Part shown: positions 53,137-61,272 of the stretch, piece after piece
How the letters are laid out: each line of letters starts with the position of its first letter
Numbering within the stretch: position 1 is the first letter of the stretch
Origin: UBA5078 sp033721235
GTDB lineage: Bacteria > Pseudomonadota > Gammaproteobacteria > Pseudomonadales > Pseudohongiellaceae
Direction: 5' to 3'
Assembly: GCA_033721235.1 (NCBI GenBank)
Contig: JAWWAY010000007.1
Location: forward strand, 1 to 64,000
Length of the DNA: 64,000 nucleotides
Position numbers and translations under genes: made by a program
Notes under the pieces: generated by a model
Database searches by the model: none
What the model was told of the DNA's origin: nothing
What the model saw: the letters and a program-made list of their open reading frames with translations, nothing else

Positions 53137-54300
53137 GTGAGTTCGAACGCTATTAAGTCTCCAGAAAATGTGCCTCCTACTACCCAGGAGGGGCCGCTCG
53201 CTCGGTATCGGGCGGATATCGACTCCGGTGTGCTAAGCCCGGATGAGGCGCAACTAGCGGCGGTTGGACACTTTCAGCGCCTATTTGATGAGTTGGGCGA
53301 GGGGGCTGCCGATGGTGTGAGTGGCCCCGTAGCTTGGGTTAAATCGCTCTTTGGGGCGAGTAAGGGAGTGACTAAGCCAGTCAAGGGACTGTATTTGTAT
53401 GGCGGTGTGGGTAGGGGCAAGACCTATTTGATGGATGTATTCTTCGAGTCCCTGCCATTTTCTGCGAAAATGCGCACCCACTTTCATCGCTTTATGCAGC
53501 GCGTACACGCCGAGCTGGCACAGTTGAAGCAACAGAAGAACCCACTGGAGCTAGTGGCGGACAAGATTGCTCAAGAGGCTCGGGTATTGTGTTTTGATGA
53601 GTTCTTTGTCTCCGATATCGGTGATGCCATGATTTTGGGTGGCTTGCTGGAGCATTTAATAGATAGAGGGGTAACCCTAGTGGCGACCTCTAATATTGAG
53701 CCCAGCGGCCTATATGAAAATGGGCTGCAGCGAGAGCGCTTTTTGCCTGCTATTGCCTTGCTTCAATCGCGCACCGATATAGTGAAGTTGGATAGCGCGA
53801 CTGACTACCGTCTGCGCAGCCTGAAGCAGGCGCGCATCTACTACAGTCCACTTGGTGAGCAAGCGGATGCGGAGCTTTCAAAGAGCTTTAATGCCTTGGC
53901 ATCTGAGCATGCAGAGAAAAGCTCGGCAGTCAGTATCGATGTGCTGGGGCGGCAGATACTGGCTCGCGAATGTGCAGAAGATGTTATCTGGTTCGATTTT
54001 AAGCACTTGTGTGGTGGGCCGCGCAGTGCTTATGACTATATAGAGCTGGCTAAGCTCTACCACGCAGTAATCTTAAGCGACGTGCCGGAGCTGGATGCGC
54101 CAAAGGACGATATGGCCAAGCGCTTCATTAGCATGGTGGATGAGTTCTATGATCGCAATGTGAAGCTGATTATTGCCGCCCAAGTCCCTCTACTAGAGCT
54201 GTATAGTGGGACAGCCTTGGCCTTTGCCTTTGAGCGCACTACATCACGCCTTTTAGAGATGCAGTCTGAAGAATATCTTGCTCGCGAGCACCGCCCTTAG
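53137..54300 (+). CDS. zapE: Cell division protein ZapE (AFG1-like ATPase)
   Basis: A 387-residue AAA-like ATPase with Walker A GGVGRGKTYLMD near residue 89 and Walker B VLCFDEFFVSDIGDAMIL. ZapE acts on the Z ring during division under low oxygen or heat in E. coli. The GTG start follows GGTGG. Its position just before rplM-rpsI matches Pseudomonas. Confidence 0.93.
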   Translation: MSSNAIKSPENVPPTTQEGPLARYRADIDSGVLSPDEAQLAAVGHFQRLFDELGEGAADGVSGPVAWVKSLFGASKGVTKPVKGLYLYGGVGRGKTYLMDVFFESLPFSAKMRTHFHRFMQRVHAELAQLKQQKNPLELVADKIAQEARVLCFDEFFVSDIGDAMILGGLLEHLIDRGVTLVATSNIEPSGLYENGLQRERFLPAIALLQSRTDIVKLDSATDYRLRSLKQARIYYSPLGEQADAELSKSFNALASEHAEKSSAVSIDVLGRQILARECAEDVIWFDFKHLCGGPRSAYDYIELAKLYHAVILSDVPELDAPKDDMAKRFISMVDEFYDRNVKLIIAAQVPLLELYSGTALAFAFERTTSRLLEMQSEEYLAREHRP

Positions 54301-54538
54301 TACCCTGTGCGGCTACTCTGGTTGTTTAGTCTGTTTTAGCGGCCAGCTTGAATGTGTGTCTTGTTGGGTTTTATGGGTTTGAGCGCCAAGTTGCTCGCCT
54401 TAGCCAGCAGGGCATGGAAACCCTTGCAGTCTCGTGGGGCGCAATTGCTATTATTTCTCGCATTTAGTGCTTGAATCTTTAATGCTGCTTCGGTAGTATT
54501 CGCGCTCCTTGAAGACAATGCTCCTTTGGTGAAAGTAA

Positions 54539-54967
54539 ATGAAGACCTTTATTGCGAAACCGCAGAATGTTGAACACAACTGGCTGATCCTTGATGCCGA
54601 GGGTTTGACCCTGGGTCGTATGGCGGCTGAAATAGCCACTCGATTGCGCGGTAAGCACAAGCCAGAGTACACGCCTCACGTTGATACTGGCGATTACATC
54701 GTCGTCATTAACGCCGAAAAAGTGGCTGTTACTGGTAAAAAAGTAACGGATAAGATTTACCACTCGCACTCAGCGTTTCCTGGTGGCATTAAGTCAATCC
54801 CGTTTGGAAAATTAATCGATCGCGCGCCAGAGCGTGCTATCAAGCTTGCCGTTAAGGGTATGTTGCCACGCACTCCACTAGGTCGCGCAATGTACAAGAA
54901 GCTAAAAGTGTATGCTGGTGCTGAGCATCCGCATGCCGCTCAACAACCGCAAGCGCTGACACTGTAA
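54539..54967 (+). CDS. rplM: 50S ribosomal protein L13
   Basis: A 142-residue protein of normal length starting MKTFIAKPQ, with WLILDAEGLTLGRMAAEIATRLRGKHKPEYTPHVDTGD and the signature MLPRTPLGRAMYKKLKVY. The 238-base gap upstream probably holds its promoter, which I could not place. Confidence 0.98.
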   Translation: MKTFIAKPQNVEHNWLILDAEGLTLGRMAAEIATRLRGKHKPEYTPHVDTGDYIVVINAEKVAVTGKKVTDKIYHSHSAFPGGIKSIPFGKLIDRAPERAIKLAVKGMLPRTPLGRAMYKKLKVYAGAEHPHAAQQPQALTL

Positions 54968-54986
54968 AGAGGTTCACTAGATTCCT

Positions 54987-55379
54987 ATGTCTACGACACA
55001 ATATTACGGCACTGGCCGACGTAAAACTGCTACAGCTCGCGTCTTTTTGACTAAGGGCTCTGGCAATATCACCATCAACAAGCGTTCCTTGGATGGTTTC
55101 TTCGGTCGCGAAGTTGCTCGTATGATCGTGCAGCAGCCTCTTGAACTAGTTGAAATGGCTGATAAATTCGATATCAAAGTCTCTGTAAGAGGTGGTGGTA
55201 GCTTCGGTCAAGCTGGTGCTATTAGACACGGTATTACACGCGCTTTGATGGAGTACGATGGCGAGTTGCGACCTACTTTGAGAAAAGCAGGTTTTGTAAC
55301 ACGTGATGCTCGTGCTGTTGAGCGTAAGAAAGTGGGTCTACGCAAAGCGCGTAAGAAGCCACAGTTTTCGAAACGTTAA
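54987..55379 (+). CDS. rpsI: 30S ribosomal protein S9
   Basis: A 130-residue protein with YYGTGRRKTATARVFL at the start and the C-terminal KKVGLRKARKKPQFSKR, whose last residues reach the ribosomal P site. It is co-transcribed with rplM (19-base gap) and followed by a terminator. Confidence 0.98.
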   Translation: MSTTQYYGTGRRKTATARVFLTKGSGNITINKRSLDGFFGREVARMIVQQPLELVEMADKFDIKVSVRGGGSFGQAGAIRHGITRALMEYDGELRPTLRKAGFVTRDARAVERKKVGLRKARKKPQFSKR

Positions 55380-55446
55380 TACGTGCATTGAAGGTATTTT
55401 GTACAAGCTGGAATTTCTGGTTTGTACAGCGCAAAGTTTTTTAAAG

Positions 55447-55479
55447 GCGTTCTATCGAAAGGTAGGACGCTTTTTTTTT
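55447..55479 (+). terminator. Rho-independent terminator after rpsI
   Basis: Arms GCGTTCTA and TAGGACGC (one G-T pair) around a short loop are followed by nine T. It separates the ribosomal protein unit from the bc1 genes. Confidence 0.88.
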
Positions 55480-55751
55480 ACCGAAAAATAAATTTTCTCA
55501 TTTTTTTCAAGCTCTTAGCTCTATATTGCGGATGTGCCTACTTGAAAAAATATCGAAAATTCACTACTATTCGGCGCACTTGCGAGACCGCTGCATATTC
55601 AAAGGCAGAAAGTCGTTTATTTGAACTGCTTATCGTGCCTCGAGAGCTTATTTTTATACTAAAAGCTTAAGGCTAACGGCTCTAAATTTTCTAATCTGGA
55701 CTCTGCGAACGTGGAGAGTTTTTTAATCATCAATGCTCAGGAGATAACACG
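55480..55751 (+). promoter_or_regulatory. Promoter and leader of the bc1 complex genes
   Basis: TTGAAA (55542-55547) and TACTAT (55565-55570) are 17 bases apart. Transcription should begin near 55577, giving a leader of about 175 bases. Within it a weak hairpin, ACTCT-N10-AGAGT, runs into six T (55700-55724) and could act as an attenuator. AGGAG precedes the GTG start of petA. No gene is seen in the gap. Confidence 0.55.
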
Positions 55752-56351
55752 GTGAGTGAAGACGGTACTGATTCTGGCCGCAGACGTTTTTTATTGGGGT
55801 CTACCTCGGTAGTAGGGGTTGCTGGAGTAGCGGGCGCTGTTGTGCCCTTCGTTGGATCGTGGAGCCCAAGTGCTAAGGCGCGGGCTGCTGGTGCTGCTGT
55901 CAAAGTTGACATAAGCAGCCTGGAAGAGGGAAGTATCCTCGGACCAATTCCAGCTTGGCGCGGCAAGCCTATATTTGTCGTACGTCGTACACAAGAGGCG
56001 CTAGCTGCGCTGCCTGAGCAGGATTCGCGTCTACAAGACCCGAATTCCGAGCAGCCTGAGCAACCTGAATATGCCGCGAACGAATATCGCTCGCGCAACC
56101 CAGAGATTTTGGTTCTAGTAGGACTATGTCCACACTTGTTCTGCTCGCCGACTCCTCACGTAGCTGTTCGTGCCGAGCCTTTTGATGAGCAATGGAAGGG
56201 TGGGTTCTTCTGTCCTTGTCACGGTTCTCGATTTGACTTAGCTGGTCGTGTATACAACGGTTCACCTTCGTCTCGTAATATGCAGGTACCGCCTTACTAC
56301 TATGAATCAGACAATGTGATTGTCATTGGTGAAGACGGGGAGAACGCATAA
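55752..56351 (+). CDS. petA: Ubiquinol-cytochrome c reductase Rieske iron-sulfur subunit
   Basis: A 199-residue Rieske protein with a twin-arginine-like start (GRRRFLL), a membrane anchor and the cluster-binding head. The second box is the normal CPCHGSRFD (C154, H157). The first box reads CPHLFCSP (C126, H128, C131) where the usual sequence is CTHLGC: all ligands and the disulfide cysteine remain, but Thr and Gly next to the cluster are Pro and Phe. This may change the redox potential. It overlaps the cytochrome gene by one base (TAATG). Confidence 0.93.
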   Translation: MSEDGTDSGRRRFLLGSTSVVGVAGVAGAVVPFVGSWSPSAKARAAGAAVKVDISSLEEGSILGPIPAWRGKPIFVVRRTQEALAALPEQDSRLQDPNSEQPEQPEYAANEYRSRNPEILVLVGLCPHLFCSPTPHVAVRAEPFDEQWKGGFFCPCHGSRFDLAGRVYNGSPSSRNMQVPPYYYESDNVIVIGEDGENA

Positions 56352-58360
56352 TGAGCGAAGTGAAAAAAAGTGGTTGGATTGTGTCTTCACTAGCCGGTCT
56401 ACGCGACTGGACTGATGCCCGCCTACCGATTGTGGCTGCTTGGGAGCGCCACATGAGCAAATACTACGCACCTAAGAACTTCAACTTCTGGTATTTCTTT
56501 GGTGTGTTGTCGCTAGTCGTCCTTGTTATGCAATTGCTAACGGGCGTTTGGTTGACAATGAACTACACAAACAGCGCCGAGGGCGCATTTGCCTCAGTTG
56601 AGTACATCATGCGTGATGTGGAATGGGGTTGGCTATTGCGCTACCTGCACTCCACGGGTGCATCTGCCTTCTTTATTGTGGTCTATCTCCATATGTTCCG
56701 TGGACTCATGTACGGTTCATATAAGAAACCTCGTGAGCTGGTTTGGGTATTTGGTATGGCCATCTATCTAGTACTGGTTATCGAAGGCTTCATGGGCTAC
56801 GTACTTCCTTGGGGGCAAATGTCCTACTGGGGGGCGAACGTAATCGTATCGCTGGTTGGCGCAATCCCAGTGATTGGTGAAGACTTATTGGTTTGGGTTC
56901 GTGGTGACTACCTGATTTCAGGCGCTACGCTTAACCGTTTCTTCGCCTTGCACGTTGTTGCATTGCCAATCGTCTTGATCGCCCTAGTGGTTCTTCACTT
57001 ATTGGCGCTACACGAAGTGGGTTCTAACAACCCAGACGGTATCGAGATCAAAAAGAACAAAGGGCCTGATGGCATACCTCTAGATGGTATTCCTTTCCAC
57101 CCTTACTACACGGTTCACGATCTTGTCGGTATCTGTGTATTCCTATTCGTGTTCTGTTTCGTGGTGTTCTTCGTACCAGAGATGGGCGGTTACTTCCTTG
57201 AGCACGCTAACTTCATCGAAGCGGACGCTCTGAAGACGCCTGAGCACGTACCTCCAGTGTGGTACTACACGCCTTTCTACTCAATGCTGCGTGCCGTAAC
57301 GGTTCCACTATTTGGTATTGATGCGAAATTCTGGGGTCTAATTGTGATGTTCGGTGCTATCGCGATTCTATTCGTGGTGCCTTGGCTTGACCGCAGCCCA
57401 GTTAAATCAATGCGTTACAAAGGTTGGTATAGCCGTATTGCGCTATTGGCCTTCACTGTATCGTTCTTGATTCTCGGTGTTTTGGGCACTATGTCTGTTA
57501 GCCCAGCACGTACGATGCTTGCTCAGTTCATGACGGTTGTTTACTTCCTGTTCTTCTTCTTGATGCCTTGGTACACGAAGAAAGAGCAGTGTTTCCCAGA
57601 GCCTCAGCGTGTGACTGGCCGTTGGATTACTTGGAAGCAACTCGTTATTTCAATCGCACTACTGGCGGCGCTGGTTATTCTGCCTCTTAAAGCGGTTGGT
57701 GCAGAGAGCAATGTCGAGCTGGATCATGTAGAAGTAGACGTGACTGACAAAGATTCTCTACAGTCTGGCTTCAAGTACTATATGAACTACTGCGTGGCTT
57801 GCCACTCTTTGAAGTATGCTCGTTATGAGCGTACGGCGAATGATCTAGGTATTCCTACTGAGCTAGTGATGGACAACATCATCTTCAACGATCACCAAAT
57901 TGGTGACTTGATGGATAACTCTATCTCTCCAGACGATGCAAAGAACTGGTTCGGTGCGCCTCCACCCGATCTAACATTGATCGGTCGTGTACGCAGCCCA
58001 GATTGGCTCTATACCTATCTTCGCACATTCTATGAAGACGACTCTCGTCCTTGGGGCGTAAACAATGTTGCCTTCCCGAATGTGGGTATGCCGAATGTTC
58101 TGCATGAACTTCAAGGTGATGTCGTATGTGCTCATGGTGACATGGAGCATTGCGAGCTTGAGCATGTTGAGGGTACTGGCAGCATGACTCCAGACGAGTT
58201 CGATGCTGCGGTTGCAGATCTAGTGAACTTCCTCTACTACATTGGTGAGCCAATTAGAGAAAAGCGCGAGTACATCGGCTTTTTCGTACTAGGCTTCATT
58301 GCCATTCTGTTTGTCTTCGTATCGCTGCTAAACCGCGAATACTGGAAGAAAATTCACTAA
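56351..58360 (+). CDS. Fused cytochrome b / cytochrome c1 of the bc1 complex
   Basis: One continuous 669-residue frame. Residues 1-410 are cytochrome b with haem ligands H100/H114 and H201/H216 and the Qo motif PVWY near 302. A linker (411-430) leads to a hydrophobic segment (431-449) that looks like a signal peptide with a cut site after AVGA. Residues 452-669 are cytochrome c1 with haem site CVACH (481-485) and a C-terminal anchor. Pseudomonas encodes these separately. A fused gene (fbcH) is known in Bradyrhizobium, where the product is cleaved. There is no stop, frameshift or internal start near the junction. Confidence 0.93.
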   Translation: MSEVKKSGWIVSSLAGLRDWTDARLPIVAAWERHMSKYYAPKNFNFWYFFGVLSLVVLVMQLLTGVWLTMNYTNSAEGAFASVEYIMRDVEWGWLLRYLHSTGASAFFIVVYLHMFRGLMYGSYKKPRELVWVFGMAIYLVLVIEGFMGYVLPWGQMSYWGANVIVSLVGAIPVIGEDLLVWVRGDYLISGATLNRFFALHVVALPIVLIALVVLHLLALHEVGSNNPDGIEIKKNKGPDGIPLDGIPFHPYYTVHDLVGICVFLFVFCFVVFFVPEMGGYFLEHANFIEADALKTPEHVPPVWYYTPFYSMLRAVTVPLFGIDAKFWGLIVMFGAIAILFVVPWLDRSPVKSMRYKGWYSRIALLAFTVSFLILGVLGTMSVSPARTMLAQFMTVVYFLFFFLMPWYTKKEQCFPEPQRVTGRWITWKQLVISIALLAALVILPLKAVGAESNVELDHVEVDVTDKDSLQSGFKYYMNYCVACHSLKYARYERTANDLGIPTELVMDNIIFNDHQIGDLMDNSISPDDAKNWFGAPPPDLTLIGRVRSPDWLYTYLRTFYEDDSRPWGVNNVAFPNVGMPNVLHELQGDVVCAHGDMEHCELEHVEGTGSMTPDEFDAAVADLVNFLYYIGEPIREKREYIGFFVLGFIAILFVFVSLLNREYWKKIH

Positions 58361-58372
58361 GCATTTGGCTGC

Positions 58373-58397
58373 GGGCTCGCTCATGAGGAGCGAGCCC
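58373..58397 (+). terminator. Strong hairpin between the bc1 genes and sspA
   Basis: Ten-base perfect arms GGGCTCGCTC and GAGCGAGCCC around ATGAG. The following AAGATCTAATTTT is only moderately T-rich, so it may partly terminate or process the transcript. Confidence 0.55.
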
Positions 58398-58422
58398 AAG
58401 ATCTAATTTTGAGGTTGAGAGT

Positions 58423-59055
58423 ATGGGTGTGGTTGCTAAGCGTTCATCGATGACGTTCTATTCAGATGGTAGAAGTCAGTATAGTCACCGAGTAAGAATT
58501 GTGTTGGCTGAAAAAGGCGTTACTGTCGAAACGATTGACGTCGATCCTGACAATAAGCCAGAGGATCTAGCTTCCCTTAACCCCTATAATAGTTTGCCAA
58601 CATTGGTAGATCGTGACTTGGTTCTTTACGAAGCCAATATCATGATGGAATATTTGGACGAGCGCTTTCCGCATCCTCCATTGTTTCCAGTTTACCCAGT
58701 GGCTCGTGCTCAAAGTCGCTTATGGATGTTTCGCATTCAAAGAGACTGGTGCACATTGGTAGACTTCTTAATGGAAGGGAAGGGAACTGCGGCCGAGCAA
58801 GAGAAGGCGCGCAAAGAGCTTAAAGAAAGCCTGACTTCAATTGCTCCTATCTTCAGTGAAAAGCCTTACTTCATGAGCGACGAGTTCACTATTGTGGATT
58901 GCTGCGTTATGCCTATTCTGTGGCGCTTGCCAACTATCGGCATTGAGTTGCCCGAGACTAAGGCATTGCAACCTTTGCTTGAATACCGTACGCGACTGTT
59001 TTCTCGTGAGGCTGTTCGCGCAAGCCTTTCAGAGCAAGAAAAAGAAATGATCTAA
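58423..59055 (+). CDS. sspA: Stringent starvation protein A
   Basis: A 210-residue glutathione-transferase-fold protein with MTFYSDGRSQYSHRVRIVLAEKG at its thioredoxin-like N-terminal domain and the helical C-terminal domain. SspA lacks transferase activity and binds RNA polymerase during starvation. It follows the bc1 genes as in Pseudomonas, and sspB follows. Confidence 0.95.
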   Translation: MGVVAKRSSMTFYSDGRSQYSHRVRIVLAEKGVTVETIDVDPDNKPEDLASLNPYNSLPTLVDRDLVLYEANIMMEYLDERFPHPPLFPVYPVARAQSRLWMFRIQRDWCTLVDFLMEGKGTAAEQEKARKELKESLTSIAPIFSEKPYFMSDEFTIVDCCVMPILWRLPTIGIELPETKALQPLLEYRTRLFSREAVRASLSEQEKEMI

Positions 59056-59067
59056 TCCCTTTGTGGA

Positions 59068-59092
59068 GTGCCGTTCGACTAGCGAACGGCAC
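59068..59092 (+). terminator. Strong hairpin between sspA and sspB
   Basis: Ten-base perfect arms GTGCCGTTCG and CGAACGGCAC around ACTAG lie 12 bases after the sspA stop and 38 before the sspB start. There is no clear T run, so it could adjust the ratio of SspA to SspB. Confidence 0.5.
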
Positions 59093-59129
59093 ACCTTCAT
59101 TCTTCCCCTCTACGCACCGGTGGTGCCCT

Positions 59130-59558
59130 ATGACCATGACATCCAGTCGCCCCTATATACTGAGAGCCCTCTATGAATGGATTGTAGAGAATTCTTGCAC
59201 CCCGTATATATTGGTCAACGCTTTCGGTCCGGGCGTTCAGGTTCCACAGGAGCATGTAAAAGACGGTCAGATCGTACTTAATATTTCTCCTTCAGCCGTT
59301 CAAGGTTTGCATATTGGTGATGAGGCCGTTGACTTTAGCGGGCGCTTTGCGGGTATTCCTACTCCCGTCTATGTGCCGGTAGGCTCTGTTCTTGGAATCT
59401 ATGCAAGGGAGAATGGACAGGGAATGGTGTTTGAGCAGGAAGAGCCTATGCCAGAGCCTCCGAGCGGCGGCGATGATAGGCCTAAGAGCTCGATAAAAAA
59501 GGACGCTAGCAAGCCTAAACCCGGAGCGTCACGTCCTTCTTTAAGAGTCGTAAAATAG
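59130..59558 (+). CDS. sspB: ClpXP protease specificity-enhancing factor SspB
   Basis: A 142-residue adaptor that brings ssrA-tagged proteins to ClpXP. The folded part is MTSSRPYILRALYEWIVENSCTPYILVNAF onwards, with the tag-binding beta fold. A flexible Pro/Lys-rich linker ends in the ClpX-docking tail RPSLRVVK. I chose the ATG at 59130; the next ATG (59136) is also possible. Upstream in-frame sequence lies within the hairpin. Confidence 0.93.
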   Translation: MTMTSSRPYILRALYEWIVENSCTPYILVNAFGPGVQVPQEHVKDGQIVLNISPSAVQGLHIGDEAVDFSGRFAGIPTPVYVPVGSVLGIYARENGQGMVFEQEEPMPEPPSGGDDRPKSSIKKDASKPKPGASRPSLRVVK

Positions 59559-59568
59559 ACTCTAGCCT

Positions 59569-60141
59569 CTAGATATATTCGAAGACTTTTACCACCTTGG
59601 CTACGCCAGAGACATTGCGGGCTAACAAGGCTGCCCTGTCGCCTTCTGCTTGGGTGAGTATTCCCATCAAATAGACAGTATTGTTTTCTGTAATGACGCG
59701 AATTTTGCCCGATGGAACGTCCTTATTGGCGGCCATTTGGGTGCGTACTTTGGTGCTGATCCAACTGTCGTTGGCGCGAGCCAAGAGTGTTGTCTTACCA
59801 GCCACTTCGAGTTCGTTGTGTACGCGTCGTACCTGTGCACTGGCCGCCGCCGCTATCTCGCCGGCTCTACGCTTTAGTGACTCACTTTGTACCTGTCCTA
59901 CCAATAAGACGACACCATTGTGGCTGATCACATTAAAGTGAGCGTCCTTAAACGCTGGCTCCATCGACTTCATATTGACAGTGACTTTTGTCTCGATTGA
60001 CTCATCTTCCACTATGGTTCCCGCGGTGCGCACGCTTGGGTCTTCCTGAATGCCATTTTCGTCGGTTGTTGCCACTAGGATAGTGGTGCAGCTGGTGCTC
60101 AGTAGTAAAAGGACTGCCATGCATATACGAAAAATTTTCAC
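59569..60141 (-). CDS. dolP: BON-domain lipoprotein DolP (YraP)
   Basis: A 190-residue lipoprotein (lipobox LSTSC near residue 19) with two BON domains that bind anionic phospholipid. The second contains KIRVITENNTVYLMGIL. In E. coli DolP supports outer-membrane integrity and assembly. I chose GTG at 60141, which has AGAGGAA just upstream overlapping the diaA stop. diaA is adjacent, as in most relatives. Confidence 0.9.
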   Translation of the reverse strand: MKIFRICMAVLLLLSTSCTTILVATTDENGIQEDPSVRTAGTIVEDESIETKVTVNMKSMEPAFKDAHFNVISHNGVVLLVGQVQSESLKRRAGEIAAAASAQVRRVHNELEVAGKTTLLARANDSWISTKVRTQMAANKDVPSGKIRVITENNTVYLMGILTQAEGDRAALLARNVSGVAKVVKVFEYI

Positions 60142-60142
60142 T

Positions 60143-60733
60143 TTATTCCTCTCCGAAAATTTGTAAATCAATCAACTCACATAGGCTGTGTAGTACCAGC
60201 AGATGTACCTCTTGTGCTCTGGCGTTCGATTGCACAGGAACACAAATCTCTAAATCCGCTGGACCTAATGTATCTGCGATCGCTTCTGCATCGCGACCGG
60301 TGAGAGCCAACACTTTCATGCCTTTTTCATGCGCTTCGTCAATGGCTTCAATGATAGGGCGTGGTGAGCCACTGCTGCACATAAGCACAAGCACATCGCC
60401 CTCATTTCCTAGCACTTTAATTTGTTTGGCGAGCACCTGCTTAAAATTGTATTCGTAGCTTAAGGTCGATTGCAGTTGGTTGTCTGCATTCAGGGCGATA
60501 GCCGGAAAGCCTGGTCTTTCTCTTTCGTATCGGTTCACTAGATTGCTCACAAAATACTGCGCTAAAGCGCTCGAACCTGCAATACCGCAGCAAAGAATCT
60601 TTTGACCTTGGAGTAGCGCAGAGGTGAGCGCTTCACTAGCACGCACGATGTCTGGAGAAAGGTTTGCCGCAGCGCCTTGCTTTGTTGCAATGCTGTGATT
60701 GAACTGTTGTGCTACACGTTGTTCGTAATCCAT
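60143..60733 (-). CDS. diaA: SIS-domain DnaA initiator-associating protein DiaA
   Basis: A 196-residue sugar-isomerase-fold protein with CCGIAGSSALAQYF and a second SIS block, VLVLMCSSGSPRPIIEAIDEAHEKGMKVLALTG. DiaA binds DnaA and times replication initiation. The similar GmhA isomerase is an alternative, but the yraN-diaA-dolP context favours DiaA. Confidence 0.88.
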   Translation of the reverse strand: MDYEQRVAQQFNHSIATKQGAAANLSPDIVRASEALTSALLQGQKILCCGIAGSSALAQYFVSNLVNRYERERPGFPAIALNADNQLQSTLSYEYNFKQVLAKQIKVLGNEGDVLVLMCSSGSPRPIIEAIDEAHEKGMKVLALTGRDAEAIADTLGPADLEICVPVQSNARAQEVHLLVLHSLCELIDLQIFGEE

Positions 60734-60842
60734 GCTTTGGCTTCTTCTAAAAAAGATTGGTCGCGCTCATTTTACTTAAATTTTATGAACTGTACATGAA
60801 TCTTACCGATAGGATGTGAACTTAAGCGCATCCATGAAACGC

Positions 60843-61223
60843 TCAGATGGCATCGAAGGCGGCGGGTATCCATTGGATAGCCAATTGTGAAGAGCTTGAT
60901 GTTGGACAAATGCCTACTACATCGAAGCGACAGTTAAAGCGTCGTTGTTTGGGGTGTTTAAGTAAGTAGTGTTGAGCGGCATGAATAAGCTTGCGCTTTT
61001 TGTTTGGGGTGATGCTCTCGATGGCTGAACCGTGGGCTGGAGACTTGCGATATCTAACTTCTACAAAAACAAGGTTCTCGCCATCGCGCATGACTAGATC
61101 GATTTCGCCCGCCTTGCACAGATAGTTTCTCTCAAGCAGGGAGAGCCCCTTATTGAGTAGGTATTGCTCTGCAAGTTGCTCTTGCTGCTGACCGAATAGG
61201 CGAGGTGGTATTTCTTGAGGCAT
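60843..61223 (-). CDS. yraN: YraN family (UPF0102) nuclease-like protein
   Basis: A 126-residue protein with the UPF0102 core G-x-x-GEIDLVMRDGENLVFVEVRYRK, a PD-(D/E)xK nuclease-like motif with Arg in the Lys position region. Function is unproven. It lies 49 bases after lpoA as in E. coli and Pseudomonas. Confidence 0.9.
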   Translation of the reverse strand: MPQEIPPRLFGQQQEQLAEQYLLNKGLSLLERNYLCKAGEIDLVMRDGENLVFVEVRYRKSPAHGSAIESITPNKKRKLIHAAQHYLLKHPKQRRFNCRFDVVGICPTSSSSQLAIQWIPAAFDAI

Positions 61224-61272
61224 GCTAAGGGGACTCGTGTTATAGGCTTACTACGAGCTTAGCAGCGATTCT

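Noticed and set aside
55422..55670. 82-codon frame between rpsI and petA
   Set aside because: It starts within the rpsI terminator, has no ribosome binding site and covers the petA promoter.
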